This document shows, piece after piece, positions 8,995 to 17,133 of a stretch of 64,000 bases of DNA (position 1 is the first letter of the stretch; each line of letters starts with the position of its first letter). This DNA is from Chloroflexota bacterium (GTDB lineage Bacteria; Chloroflexota; Limnocylindria; Limnocylindrales; CSP1-4), in contig JADMIG010000001.1 of assembly GCA_015478725.1 (NCBI GenBank), positions 248,001-312,000 on the forward strand. The letters run 5' to 3'. The notes under the pieces are model-generated. The model had not been told where the DNA came from and did no database searches. It worked only from the letters and a program-made list of their open reading frames with translations. Made by a program: the position numbers and the translations under genes.

Positions 8995-10140
8995 ATGGCG
9001 ACCACGAACCAGATCCGACTCCTTGTCGTCGAGGACGTCCCGCAGGTGGCGCAGTACATCCGCGGACTCCTCAACGCGCAGGCGCACATCAAGCTCCTCG
9101 ACGTCGTCATCGAGGGTGCGAAGGTCGCCGCCAACGTCCAGCAGCTCAAACCGGACGTCGTCATCGTCGATGCGCTGCTCCAGGGTCGGGTCAAGGGTCT
9201 CCAGCTCGCCGCACAGCTCGCCCAGTCACGCTCGGGCGTCCCGGTCATCGTCCTCACGGTGCCCCAGAACCCCGTCGAGGTCGATCCCGAGCGAGGTGTC
9301 CACGGCGTGCTGTCGATGCCATTCAGCGGCTACGACCTCATCAATCGGATCCAGTCCATCCACGCCGCGTTCCAGGCATCGGATGAGAGCGGCGTCTCGC
9401 GGCTCATCAGTGTCTTCGCTCCGAAGGGCGGGGTGGGCAAGACGACGATCGCCTTCAATCTCGCGGTCGCGATGGGCCAGCGGGGGAAACGGACCGCCCT
9501 CATCGACGGGAGCCTCCAGTTCGGCGATCTCCGCTCCCTCCTCAAGGTTCCGGCGAACGCGCCGTCCATCCTCGACCTGCCGACCGACCGCATCCAGGAG
9601 TCGGATCTCCAGGACGTCCTGTGGCGAGACCCCTCGGGCATCGACATCCTCCTCGCCCCACCGCGGCTCGAGATGGCGGAGATGGTGACCGTTCGCGACG
9701 TCGACAAGGTCCTGTCCATCCTGCGGCGGGTCTACGACGTGATCGTGATCGACACCGCGCCGGCACTCGGGGACGTCAACCTGTCGCTCCTCGACGCGTC
9801 GGACACGATCCTCGAGATCGTCACCTACGACTCGACGACGATCCACAACACGATCGCCGTCGCCGATGCGTTCCGCACGATCGGCTACCCGGCGTCGAAG
9901 GTCGAATACCTCGTCAACCGGGTGGACTCGCCGGGTGGCCTCCAGGCCGCCGATCTGGCCCGCGCGCTCGGCCGCGTCCCCGAGCACGCCGTCGTCTCGG
10001 ACGGGCTCCTCGTCGTCGAGTCGAACAATGAGGGGGTACCGTTCGTCCTTGCCAACCCGACGGCCCGCATCAGCGAGGACATCGCGCGCATCGCGGCACA
10101 ACTGCTCGAGGGCCGAGTCCTCGTCGCGGCGCGCGGCTGA
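8995..10140 (+). CDS. CpaE-like protein: degenerate receiver plus ParA/MinD ATPase
   Basis: A 381-residue protein. Residues 6-125 form a response-regulator receiver fold with the phospho-acceptor Asp59 (VIVDALL), but the conserved Lys is Met108 (LSMPF), so normal phosphorelay is doubtful. Residues about 135-375 form a MinD/ParA-type ATPase with KGGVGKTT at 144-151, LIDGSLQFGDL, and VIVIDTAPALGDVNLSLLD. This architecture is that of CpaE/TadZ, which places Tad/Flp pilus machinery at a pole, but no other tad genes are nearby. A paralogue lies at 33665-34837. Confidence 0.85.
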   Translation: MATTNQIRLLVVEDVPQVAQYIRGLLNAQAHIKLLDVVIEGAKVAANVQQLKPDVVIVDALLQGRVKGLQLAAQLAQSRSGVPVIVLTVPQNPVEVDPERGVHGVLSMPFSGYDLINRIQSIHAAFQASDESGVSRLISVFAPKGGVGKTTIAFNLAVAMGQRGKRTALIDGSLQFGDLRSLLKVPANAPSILDLPTDRIQESDLQDVLWRDPSGIDILLAPPRLEMAEMVTVRDVDKVLSILRRVYDVIVIDTAPALGDVNLSLLDASDTILEIVTYDSTTIHNTIAVADAFRTIGYPASKVEYLVNRVDSPGGLQAADLARALGRVPEHAVVSDGLLVVESNNEGVPFVLANPTARISEDIARIAAQLLEGRVLVAARG

Positions 10141-10145
10141 TCCCG

Positions 10146-11075
10146 GTGGCCGACCCGCGACCGATCGGCGTCTTCGACTCCGGCGTCGGTGGCCTCACCG
10201 TCCTGCAGGAGATCCTGCGCCGGTCGCCGGCGGAATCGACGCTCTACCTCGGCGACAATGCCCGCGCCCCGTACGGGACCCGATCGGACGATGAGGTCCT
10301 CGCGTTCAGCCGGCAGGCACTCGATCTGCTCGTCGAGCGCGACGTCAAGGCGATCGTCGTAGCCTGCAACACGTCGACGGCGGTCGCCCTCGGTGCGCTC
10401 CGCCGCCGGTACGACATCCCGATGCTCGGCGTCATCCGGCCGGGCGCGGTGGCGGCCTCGCTCGCGACGCGGAGTCGTCGGATCGGCGTCATCGCCACCC
10501 CGGCGACGGTCCGTTCGCATGCGTATTTCAGCGCGATCAAGGACGAGAACCCGGCGATCGAAGTCTACGAGCACGCGACACCGGCGCTCGTCCCGCTCGT
10601 CGAGGCGGGCCGGCTCGACGGCGCCGCGGTGGAGGCGGTCGTCGCGGATGCCCTGGCGCCCCTGTTCGGCACGCGCGACGCGACGGGCGAATTCATCTTC
10701 CCGATGCCGCCGTCCGCGCGGGTCGACACGCTCCTCCTCGGCTGCACCCACTATCCGTTGCTGCGGTCCGCGATCGCGACCGTGACCGGGCCGCGGATCG
10801 CGATCGTCGACAGCGCCACGGCTACCGCCGCCGCGCTCGTGGAGGTCCTCGCGATCAACGGGCTCGAAGCTCCCGGGAGCAGTCGCGGCACGGCCGCCGA
10901 CGCGGGCAGCGAGGGTCACGATCGGCCGCCGTCGTCGTCCACCGGCGGCACGACCGGCGCGATCCACCGCCAGCTCACGACCGGCGACAGGGGACAGTTC
11001 CAGCGCCTCGCCAGTGTCCTGTTCGGCGAGCGGTTCCGGGACGTCGAGCACGTCGAGCTCGGTGTGGCTGTATGA
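10146..11075 (+). CDS. murI: Glutamate racemase
   Basis: A 309-residue enzyme that makes D-glutamate for peptidoglycan. The GVFDSGVGGLTVL opening and the two catalytic cysteines, Cys74 (ACNTSTA) and Cys200 (GCTHYPLL), are all present. The C-terminal 40 residues contain a Gly/Ser/Thr-rich insertion (about 240-275) that looks disordered. The GTG start is five bases after the CpaE-like gene. The stop overlaps the next start (ATGA). Confidence 0.95.
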   Translation: MADPRPIGVFDSGVGGLTVLQEILRRSPAESTLYLGDNARAPYGTRSDDEVLAFSRQALDLLVERDVKAIVVACNTSTAVALGALRRRYDIPMLGVIRPGAVAASLATRSRRIGVIATPATVRSHAYFSAIKDENPAIEVYEHATPALVPLVEAGRLDGAAVEAVVADALAPLFGTRDATGEFIFPMPPSARVDTLLLGCTHYPLLRSAIATVTGPRIAIVDSATATAAALVEVLAINGLEAPGSSRGTAADAGSEGHDRPPSSSTGGTTGAIHRQLTTGDRGQFQRLASVLFGERFRDVEHVELGVAV

Positions 11076-12289
11076 GCGACAGGGCCGGTGCCGGCGGTGG
11101 CGGGCGGTTCGGCGATCCACTCTGGCAGGGTGGCTTCCTCGTCGGAGCGGCCCTCGGTGCCGCGGCGACGGTCCTCGGGCGCCGGGCCGAGCGTTCGGCA
11201 CGGCGGGGACTCGTCGACTGGCGCGCGGCCGAGGCGTTCGCGATCTCCCGACTGCGCTCCGCACCCGGGACCCTCACGGCGACCGAGCTCGCCGCGGCGG
11301 AGCCGGTCTACCGGGCGGCGCTCGACCGGATCGTGCCGCGACTCGCGGCGGCGCTCGAGGCGGACCTGCCGGGGATCGTCGAGCGAGCCGGCGTCGTCGA
11401 TCGGGCCGGCTGGGTCCACGCGAACGTCGCGTCGTTCGCCGAGCTCGTCGGCCACCTCGAGGGACGGTTGCTCGACCAGGTCGTGCCGACCGGCGGCGGG
11501 CTCGCCCACGCCTCGCTCGCGATCGCCAACCGCTTCGTCACGACGCGTCAGCTCGGCTTCATCCTCGGCTTCATGGGCCAGCGGGTCCTCGGCCAGTACG
11601 ACCTGGCCCTCCTCTCCGCGGAGGCGACACCGGGCCGCCTCCTGTTCGTCGAGGAGAACATCCGCCAGACGGCCCGCGCTCTCGATGTGCCCCTCGATCC
11701 GTTCCGGACCTGGATCGCCATCCACGAGACGACTCACGCCTTCGAGTTCGAGGCCCACCCGTGGCTCCGGCCGTACCTCTCCGAACGACTGAAGCGTCAG
11801 CTCGCCGACTTCGGCGACGGCCTGGCGGTCGTGTCGCGCGACACCGTCCGCCAGCTCGGTCGGGCGCTGCGGGGCGAGTCGAGCGGCGATCACTGGCTCG
11901 AGCGGCTCATGACGGACGAACAGCGCGACCGCTTCCGGGAGACCCAGGCGGTCATGAGTCTGCTCGAGGGGTTCAGTGACTACGTCATGGACGAGGTCGG
12001 CCGCGACCTCGTCCCGGACGTCGCCCGGATCAGTGCCCGGTTCCACGCCCGTCGGGAGCAGAAGACCGGCTTCGAGCGGGCGATCGGCCGGCTCATCGGC
12101 ATGGACCTCAAGCTCGAGCAATACCGCAACGGCGAACGGTTCGTTCGTGCCGTGGCCGAGCGCGGCGGACCCGCCGCCCTTCGACGACTGTGGGAGGGAC
12201 CGCAAAACCTGCCGCTGAACGGCGAGATCGACGCACCCGAACGCTGGCTCGCCCGCGTCGTCGGGTCCAGCGGCGGTGCCTCCGCGTGA
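11072..12289 (+). CDS. DUF2342 zinc-dependent metalloprotease-like protein
   Basis: A 405-residue member of the family annotated as coenzyme F420 biosynthesis-associated protein or DUF2342 zincin. The zinc-binding HETTHAFEF is at about residues 230-238, and the downstream EGFSDYVMDE supplies a likely third ligand. An N-terminal hydrophobic Gly/Ala segment (about residues 20-36) may anchor it. It is translationally coupled to murI (ATGA overlap) and to the next gene (GTGA overlap). The physiological substrate is unknown, and the F420 association is a name rather than a proven role. Confidence 0.85.
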   Translation: MSDRAGAGGGGRFGDPLWQGGFLVGAALGAAATVLGRRAERSARRGLVDWRAAEAFAISRLRSAPGTLTATELAAAEPVYRAALDRIVPRLAAALEADLPGIVERAGVVDRAGWVHANVASFAELVGHLEGRLLDQVVPTGGGLAHASLAIANRFVTTRQLGFILGFMGQRVLGQYDLALLSAEATPGRLLFVEENIRQTARALDVPLDPFRTWIAIHETTHAFEFEAHPWLRPYLSERLKRQLADFGDGLAVVSRDTVRQLGRALRGESSGDHWLERLMTDEQRDRFRETQAVMSLLEGFSDYVMDEVGRDLVPDVARISARFHARREQKTGFERAIGRLIGMDLKLEQYRNGERFVRAVAERGGPAALRRLWEGPQNLPLNGEIDAPERWLARVVGSSGGASA

Positions 12290-13311
12290 AGGAGGAACCG
12301 CGATCCCTCGGCGGACCGGGTCTCGGCCCGGACGGTGTCCCGCTCGCGATCGCCCTGACGCCGATCCTGTCGGCGCGCTACCGGGTCCGCGACCTCGACC
12401 GGATCCGAGCCGCGGCACCCGGTGCGCGCATCGTGTCCGTCTCCACGGAAGGCCTCGCGGACGGGCCGCTCGACGAGGTGGAGGTCCTCCTGCGCGGCTG
12501 GCTCTCGGCGGACGCGTTCGATCGCATCCTCGCCCGGGCGCCCCGCCTCCGGTGGGTCCATTCCGCCTCGGCCGGGGTCGAGCGGGTCCTCACGCCGGCG
12601 GGCCGGGATCGCGGTCTCGTCATCACCAACGCCCGCGGCGTCTTCTCGGAGCCGATCGCCGAGTACGTCCTCATGATGATCCTCGCGGTGAGCCGGCGAC
12701 TCCCGCAGCTCCTCGAGCTGCAACGGGAGCGGACGTGGCAACCCCTCGAGGGCGCCGAGCTGCGCGACGTGACCGTGGGGATCGTCGGGCTCGGGTCGAT
12801 CGGACGGGCCGTCGCCGACCTGGCCTCCGCGTTCGGCTGCCGGGTCGTCGCCACCCGCCGTCGGGGCGAGGGCGGCGAGGACCACGGACCCGCCCGTATC
12901 CTTGGTCCCGATGGGCTTGCGGAGCTGCTCGCGGAGTCCGACTTCATCGTCCTTGCCGCGCCGCTCACCGCCGAGACCGAGAGCCTCATCGACGCAGAGG
13001 CGCTCGCCCGCGTGAAGCCCGGGGCATGGCTCATCAATGTCGCCCGCGGTCGCCTCGTCGACGAGCGTGCGCTCGTGCGGGCCCTCCGCGAGGGACCTCT
13101 CGGCGGGGCGGTGCTCGACACGTTCCGCGATGAGCCGCTCCCGCCGGGCTCCCCGTTCTACGATCTCGCGAACGTCATCGTCACGCCGCATACCGCCTGG
13201 TCGACGGGCCGCGTCCTCGACCGGAGCGTCGAGCTGTTCTGCGACAACCTCCGCCGATATGCAGCGGGCGAGCCACTCCACAATGCGGTCGATCCGACCG
13301 TCGGGTACTGA
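12286..13311 (+). CDS. D-2-hydroxyacid dehydrogenase (NAD-dependent)
   Basis: A 341-residue dehydrogenase of the formate/glycerate dehydrogenase family. The NAD-binding loop is VGIVGLGSIGRAVADLA. The catalytic Arg lies in INVARGRLVDE, the acidic partner in LDTFRDEPLP, and the catalytic His in VTPHTAWST. Its GTG overlaps the stop of the DUF2342 gene. The substrate cannot be assigned from sequence alone. Confidence 0.88.
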   Translation: MKEEPRSLGGPGLGPDGVPLAIALTPILSARYRVRDLDRIRAAAPGARIVSVSTEGLADGPLDEVEVLLRGWLSADAFDRILARAPRLRWVHSASAGVERVLTPAGRDRGLVITNARGVFSEPIAEYVLMMILAVSRRLPQLLELQRERTWQPLEGAELRDVTVGIVGLGSIGRAVADLASAFGCRVVATRRRGEGGEDHGPARILGPDGLAELLAESDFIVLAAPLTAETESLIDAEALARVKPGAWLINVARGRLVDERALVRALREGPLGGAVLDTFRDEPLPPGSPFYDLANVIVTPHTAWSTGRVLDRSVELFCDNLRRYAAGEPLHNAVDPTVGY

Positions 13312-13318
13312 GGAGAGC

Positions 13319-14422
13319 ATGCAGATCGCGATCGTCGGCCTTGCCGGCGCGGGCAAGACCACGGTCTTCAACACCCTGACACGCGGCCATGCGGAGACCG
13401 GCGGCTTCGGCGGCGTCCAGCTCAACGTCGGCGTCGTCAAGGTCCCGGACGAGCGGCTCGAGCGGCTCGCCGCCATCTTTCGCCCCAAGAAGATCGTGCA
13501 GGCGGACGTGACGTACGTTGACCTCCCGGCGCCCCCGGCGTCGACCGAGGGCCGGATCGGGACCGAGGAGCTGCCAGCGGAACACCTCGCCCGGCTGCGC
13601 GACTCGGACGCGCTCCTCCACGTCGTCCGCGCGTTCGACAACCCCGCGATGCCGCACCCGGACGGCTCGGTCGACCCGGCCCGCGATCTCGAGCGGCTCG
13701 ATCTCGAGTTCATCCTCGCGGACCTCGCGATGGTCGAGCGGCGCCTCGAACGGCTCGCGGCGACCGGGCGTCACGGGACACCGGCCGAGCGGGAGGCGAA
13801 CGAACGGGAGGAGGCGATCCTGCGCCGCCTTGTCGGGCCGCTTCGCGCGGGGACGCCGATCCGCGACGCCGGCCTCGAGCGCGACGAAGAGAAGGCGCTC
13901 CGCGGGTTCCGCTTCCTCACCCAGAAGCCGGTCCTCGTCCTCCTCAACATCGGGGAGGGAGACCTGCCGCGGTCCGCCGAGCTCATCGCGGCGATCGTCG
14001 CCCGATATGACCATCGGCACTCGCTCGTGGACGCGCTCTCCGCCCGCATCGAGATGGAGCTCGGCGAGCTCGAGCCGGGCGAGGCGGCCGCCTTCATGGA
14101 GGAGCTCGGCCTCCACGGTTCGAGCCTCGATCGGGTCATCGCCCTCTCGTACCGGCTGCTCGGGCTCGTGAGCTTTCTCACGGCCGGTCCGGACGAAGTG
14201 CGTGCCTGGCCGATCGCGGCAGAGTCCACGGCGGTCGAGGCCGCCGGGACGATCCACACGGACCTCGCTCGAGGCTTCATCCGCGCCGAGGTCATCGCCT
14301 ACGAGGATCTCCTCGCCCTCGGCTCGACGGCGGAGGCGCGTCGCCACGGCAAGCTCCGCTCGGAGGGAAAGACCTATCGCGTCCGCGACGGCGACGTCCT
14401 CGAGGTGCTCTTCAGCCGGTAG
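13319..14422 (+). CDS. ychF: YchF/Obg-family ATPase
   Basis: A 367-residue P-loop protein that fits YchF, a ribosome-associated member of the Obg family that prefers ATP to GTP. The P-loop is IVGLAGAGKTTVFN. The base-recognition motif reads LLNIGE, matching the NxxE of YchF rather than NKxD. The C-terminal TGS-like part includes GTIHTDLARGFIRAEVI and the closing YRVRDGDVLEVLF. The ATG at 13319 follows AGGAG by a few bases. The P-loop has Ala where YchF usually has Pro-Asn, so this is a somewhat divergent member. Confidence 0.87.
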   Translation: MQIAIVGLAGAGKTTVFNTLTRGHAETGGFGGVQLNVGVVKVPDERLERLAAIFRPKKIVQADVTYVDLPAPPASTEGRIGTEELPAEHLARLRDSDALLHVVRAFDNPAMPHPDGSVDPARDLERLDLEFILADLAMVERRLERLAATGRHGTPAEREANEREEAILRRLVGPLRAGTPIRDAGLERDEEKALRGFRFLTQKPVLVLLNIGEGDLPRSAELIAAIVARYDHRHSLVDALSARIEMELGELEPGEAAAFMEELGLHGSSLDRVIALSYRLLGLVSFLTAGPDEVRAWPIAAESTAVEAAGTIHTDLARGFIRAEVIAYEDLLALGSTAEARRHGKLRSEGKTYRVRDGDVLEVLFSR

Positions 14423-14473
14423 GCGGTCGACCCGCGGCGGCTCGGCGGCCGACGGCGCACGATCCGCGGGTGG

Positions 14474-14869
14474 TCAGTGTGGGCGAGGCGGACGCGACCC
14501 GTTGAAGTCGGCGACGATGGACCGGAAGTCGGATGGGGATCCCTCCGGATCGTCGTCATCGTCGTCGTCGTCGTCGCGCCCGCTGGTGGCCGTGCCCTCG
14601 AGGTCGGCGAGGAACGTCTCGTCCGGGTCGCGTGAGACGTTGACGGCTGCCGTCAGTCGCTCGTCGGAGACGTGGATGAAGCCGTGGATCCGCTCGAGCT
14701 CATCGGCGATGGCCTCGATGAGGGTATCGTGCTCATGCGACTCGATCACCTGCTCGCGGATCTCCTGCACCGTCCGGAAGAACTCCTCCGCTTCCATCTC
14801 CTCGTCACGGGCGAGCATGAGATCGGCGAAGACGTCGCCATCGCCCTCATGGAGTTCGTAGAAATACAC
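14474..14869 (-). CDS. Acidic protein with a poly-aspartate run
   Basis: A 131-residue protein from a GTG at 14869 (VYFYELHEGDGDVFADLMLA). It is strongly acidic and predicted helical in the first two thirds, then contains nine consecutive Asp residues near residue 105 (a GTC/ATC repeat on the + strand around 14551-14577), and ends NGSRPPRPH. I do not recognise a named domain. It is transcribed divergently from the PfkB kinase with a 65-base gap. Confidence 0.6.
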   Translation of the reverse strand: MYFYELHEGDGDVFADLMLARDEEMEAEEFFRTVQEIREQVIESHEHDTLIEAIADELERIHGFIHVSDERLTAAVNVSRDPDETFLADLEGTATSGRDDDDDDDDDPEGSPSDFRSIVADFNGSRPPRPH

Positions 14870-14934
14870 GCTCGCTCCCGATCCCTGACCACCGGCGATC
14901 CCACGGCGCCCGGCGGCCGACAGTATAGGTCGGC

Positions 14935-15870
14935 GTGACGGGCGAGCCGTCCCGACCCACGATCGTCGTCGTGGGCGCGGCCGCCCGCGACATCGCGGCC
15001 GACGATCCCCGGGGCTGGCGCCTCGGCGGCGGCGTGACCTACGGCGCGCTGACGATCGCCCGCCTCGGCGTCCGCACCGCGGCCCTCGTCGGCGTGGACG
15101 CGACGGCCGAGGCGGCACACGAGCTCGATCTGCTCCGCGACGCCGGAGCATCGGTCATCACGGTCCGTCTGGAGCACGGACCGGTCTTCGAGAACATCGA
15201 GACGCCGCGCGGTCGCATCCAGATCGGTTCGTCACCCTCCGACCGCGTCCCCCACGAGGCCATCCCGCGAGCCTGGGCGGACGCCCCGGGCTGGCTCTTC
15301 GCGGCTGTCGCGGACGAGCTCGGGGACGGTTGGGCCGCCGCCGTCCCCGCTGGCGCGCTCGTCGCGACCGGCTGGCAGGGACTCCTCCGCGAGGTGACGT
15401 CGGGCGAGCGCGTCCGCCACCGGGCTCCAGGCCGCGCTCCGATCATCGAGCGCTCGGACATCGTGGGCGTGAGCCGCGACGACCTCGACGCGGACGTCCC
15501 GCTCGCGACGCTCTGCGAGCTGTTGCATCCGGGCGCGACGCTCGTCCTCACCCAGGGCGCGAACGGCGGCATTGCGCTGGGTGGCGGTTCCGGAGGTCCG
15601 ACGAGGATGCGCCGCTGGCCGGGTATCCGGCCAGCGGCGATCGTCGACCCGACCGGAGCCGGCGACGTCTTCCTCGCCGCGCTCCTCGCCGCCCGCGTCG
15701 AGCCGCGGCTCGTCGGCGGCCGGCTCGGGGCACAGCTCGACCTGCGCCTCGCGGCCGCCGCAGCGTCCCTCGTCCTCGAGGGTCCCGGACTCGCCGGGGT
15801 TCCCACGAGGGAGGCCGTGAAGCGGAGGATCGCGGAGCTTCCGCGCGGAGGCGGGGACGCCGGCGGATAG
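14935..15870 (+). CDS. PfkB-family carbohydrate/nucleoside kinase
   Basis: A 311-residue ribokinase-like protein. The N-terminal glycine pair lies in GGGVTYGALTIARLG, and the C-terminal signature IVDPTGAGDVFLAALLAA contains the GAGD anion hole and catalytic Asp. The substrate is unknown. Its 3' 639 bases lie opposite the extended reading frame of mrfB. Confidence 0.88.
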   Translation: MTGEPSRPTIVVVGAAARDIAADDPRGWRLGGGVTYGALTIARLGVRTAALVGVDATAEAAHELDLLRDAGASVITVRLEHGPVFENIETPRGRIQIGSSPSDRVPHEAIPRAWADAPGWLFAAVADELGDGWAAAVPAGALVATGWQGLLREVTSGERVRHRAPGRAPIIERSDIVGVSRDDLDADVPLATLCELLHPGATLVLTQGANGGIALGGGSGGPTRMRRWPGIRPAAIVDPTGAGDVFLAALLAARVEPRLVGGRLGAQLDLRLAAAAASLVLEGPGLAGVPTREAVKRRIAELPRGGGDAGG

Positions 15871-17133
15871 GTGGCGGGCGATCCTCGCCGCCAGGCGACG
15901 TCGGCGTCGGGCGAGGTCCGCCTCGAAGATCGGCATCGGCCGACCCATGGCCCGCCCTCGTTCGGCGACCACGCGTCCGCGCTCGACGATCGCGAGGGCG
16001 GCGATCGGATCCGTCCACGCGTGCTCGAGCGCCTTCGCGATCTCGACGATCGCGAGCGCCGCGAGGGGACGGCTGGCGGTCGCGAGCTCCCGCCAGGCCG
16101 CGAGCGCCTCCGCGTGGCGGCCGAGGCGCCGCAGGGTCCGAGCCCGCTCTGCGGCGATGCCATCGCGGATCCGTCGCGGATCGGGCGTCAGGTGCGGGTC
16201 CTCGACGCCGCGCGTCCGGGCCGTGGCGTCCCACGCCCGATCCGCGTCGAGAGCGGCGTCGAGGCAGGCGAGGGCCTCCGCGTGCCGACGCTCGCGCCGG
16301 AACAGGCGGGCGACGGCGGCGAGATCGCCGCGATGGGCGCTTCGCCGGAGATCCGGGTCGGCGACCGTCCGGTCGATGTGGGCGAGGAGGGTGGCGAGGG
16401 ACCACACGTCGAGCGCGTTGTGGCGCGCGACGTCCACGAGCGGCCCCGCCGTGCCGCCTCGGAGGAAGGCGAGGTATCGGCCGGGGATCTCGGCTCCCTC
16501 GACGTCGCCACGCCGATGGAGGTCGAGCAGCTCGCGTTCGACGGTGCGGAGTCGCGCATCCGTCATCCGGTGGCGGAATACGCGACGGACGAACGGCAGG
16601 AGATCGAGATGGCCGGCACGGCTCGGGGCAGCGCGGCGGTCCATCCGGAAGCGGGCTTCGAGGAGCGGCCAGTCGAAGCCGTGCCCGTTGTACGTGACGA
16701 GCCAGGCATCGGCGGGCACGAGGTCGGCGAGCGCGCCGAGCATCGCCGGCTCGTCCGGCTGGTCGGGCACGACGAGCTGGACTCGCCGGAACGTCGCACC
16801 CTCCCACCAGCCGATCCCGACCAGGAAGGCGATCGTGCCGGCCGCCGTCGCGAGGCCCGTCGTCTCCGTGTCGAGGCAGACCAGGGGGACCGACGCCGGC
16901 GGCATTCCCGGCAGCAGCGCGAGCCGGCCGCGGTCGAGCGGCACGGTCGTGGGTGGAAGGTCGCAGCGGATGTATCGCCCGCGCGACGTCTCGACGACCT
17001 CGCCGCCGAGCGCGGCGGCGAGTCGAACGGCGGGCGCCTCGCCTTGCGGTTCGAGATGGATCCCGGCCGGCCCCGCCGAGTGGCCCGCTCGATGATTCGC
17101 GAGGCGGCGCTCGAGCGTCGCGTTGGGGCTCAC
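15232..17133 (-). CDS. mrfB: MrfB-like RNase H-fold exonuclease with an abnormal C-terminal extension
   Basis: MrfB (YprB) is the DnaQ-like exonuclease partner of the MrfA helicase in UvrA-independent repair of mitomycin C lesions (known from Bacillus). The N-terminal domain carries CLDTETTGL (DEDD site) and YNGHGFDWPLLEARF, later RHNALDVWSLATLL, then TPR-like helices to about residue 440. The GTG at 17133 overlaps the MrfA stop. The frame stays open about 190 residues beyond the expected end, antisense to the PfkB gene. MrfB relatives are near 400 residues, so the extension probably reflects a lost stop or a sequencing error. Confidence 0.82.
   Translation of the reverse strand: MSPNATLERRLANHRAGHSAGPAGIHLEPQGEAPAVRLAAALGGEVVETSRGRYIRCDLPPTTVPLDRGRLALLPGMPPASVPLVCLDTETTGLATAAGTIAFLVGIGWWEGATFRRVQLVVPDQPDEPAMLGALADLVPADAWLVTYNGHGFDWPLLEARFRMDRRAAPSRAGHLDLLPFVRRVFRHRMTDARLRTVERELLDLHRRGDVEGAEIPGRYLAFLRGGTAGPLVDVARHNALDVWSLATLLAHIDRTVADPDLRRSAHRGDLAAVARLFRRERRHAEALACLDAALDADRAWDATARTRGVEDPHLTPDPRRIRDGIAAERARTLRRLGRHAEALAAWRELATASRPLAALAIVEIAKALEHAWTDPIAALAIVERGRVVAERGRAMGRPMPIFEADLARRRRRLAARIARHLSAGVPASARKLRDPPLHGLPRGNPGESGTLEDEGRCGGREAQVELCPEPAADEPRLDAGGEERGEEDVAGSGRVDDRRWPDTRPAAHPRRTSGTATQRNAAVRALGEDERRARMQQLAERRERDVRVEVVAAHAHDVRALDDRSAAWSPVADALARRHLAEESLPAGRDERASGDGGGPTVPELVRDSREEPARGVRPGSRDGLVGDAVGG

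Noticed and set aside
14550-14580. GTC/ATC triplet run as a regulatory repeat
   Set aside because: It lies in the frame of the acidic protein and encodes a poly-Asp stretch, which is enough to explain it.
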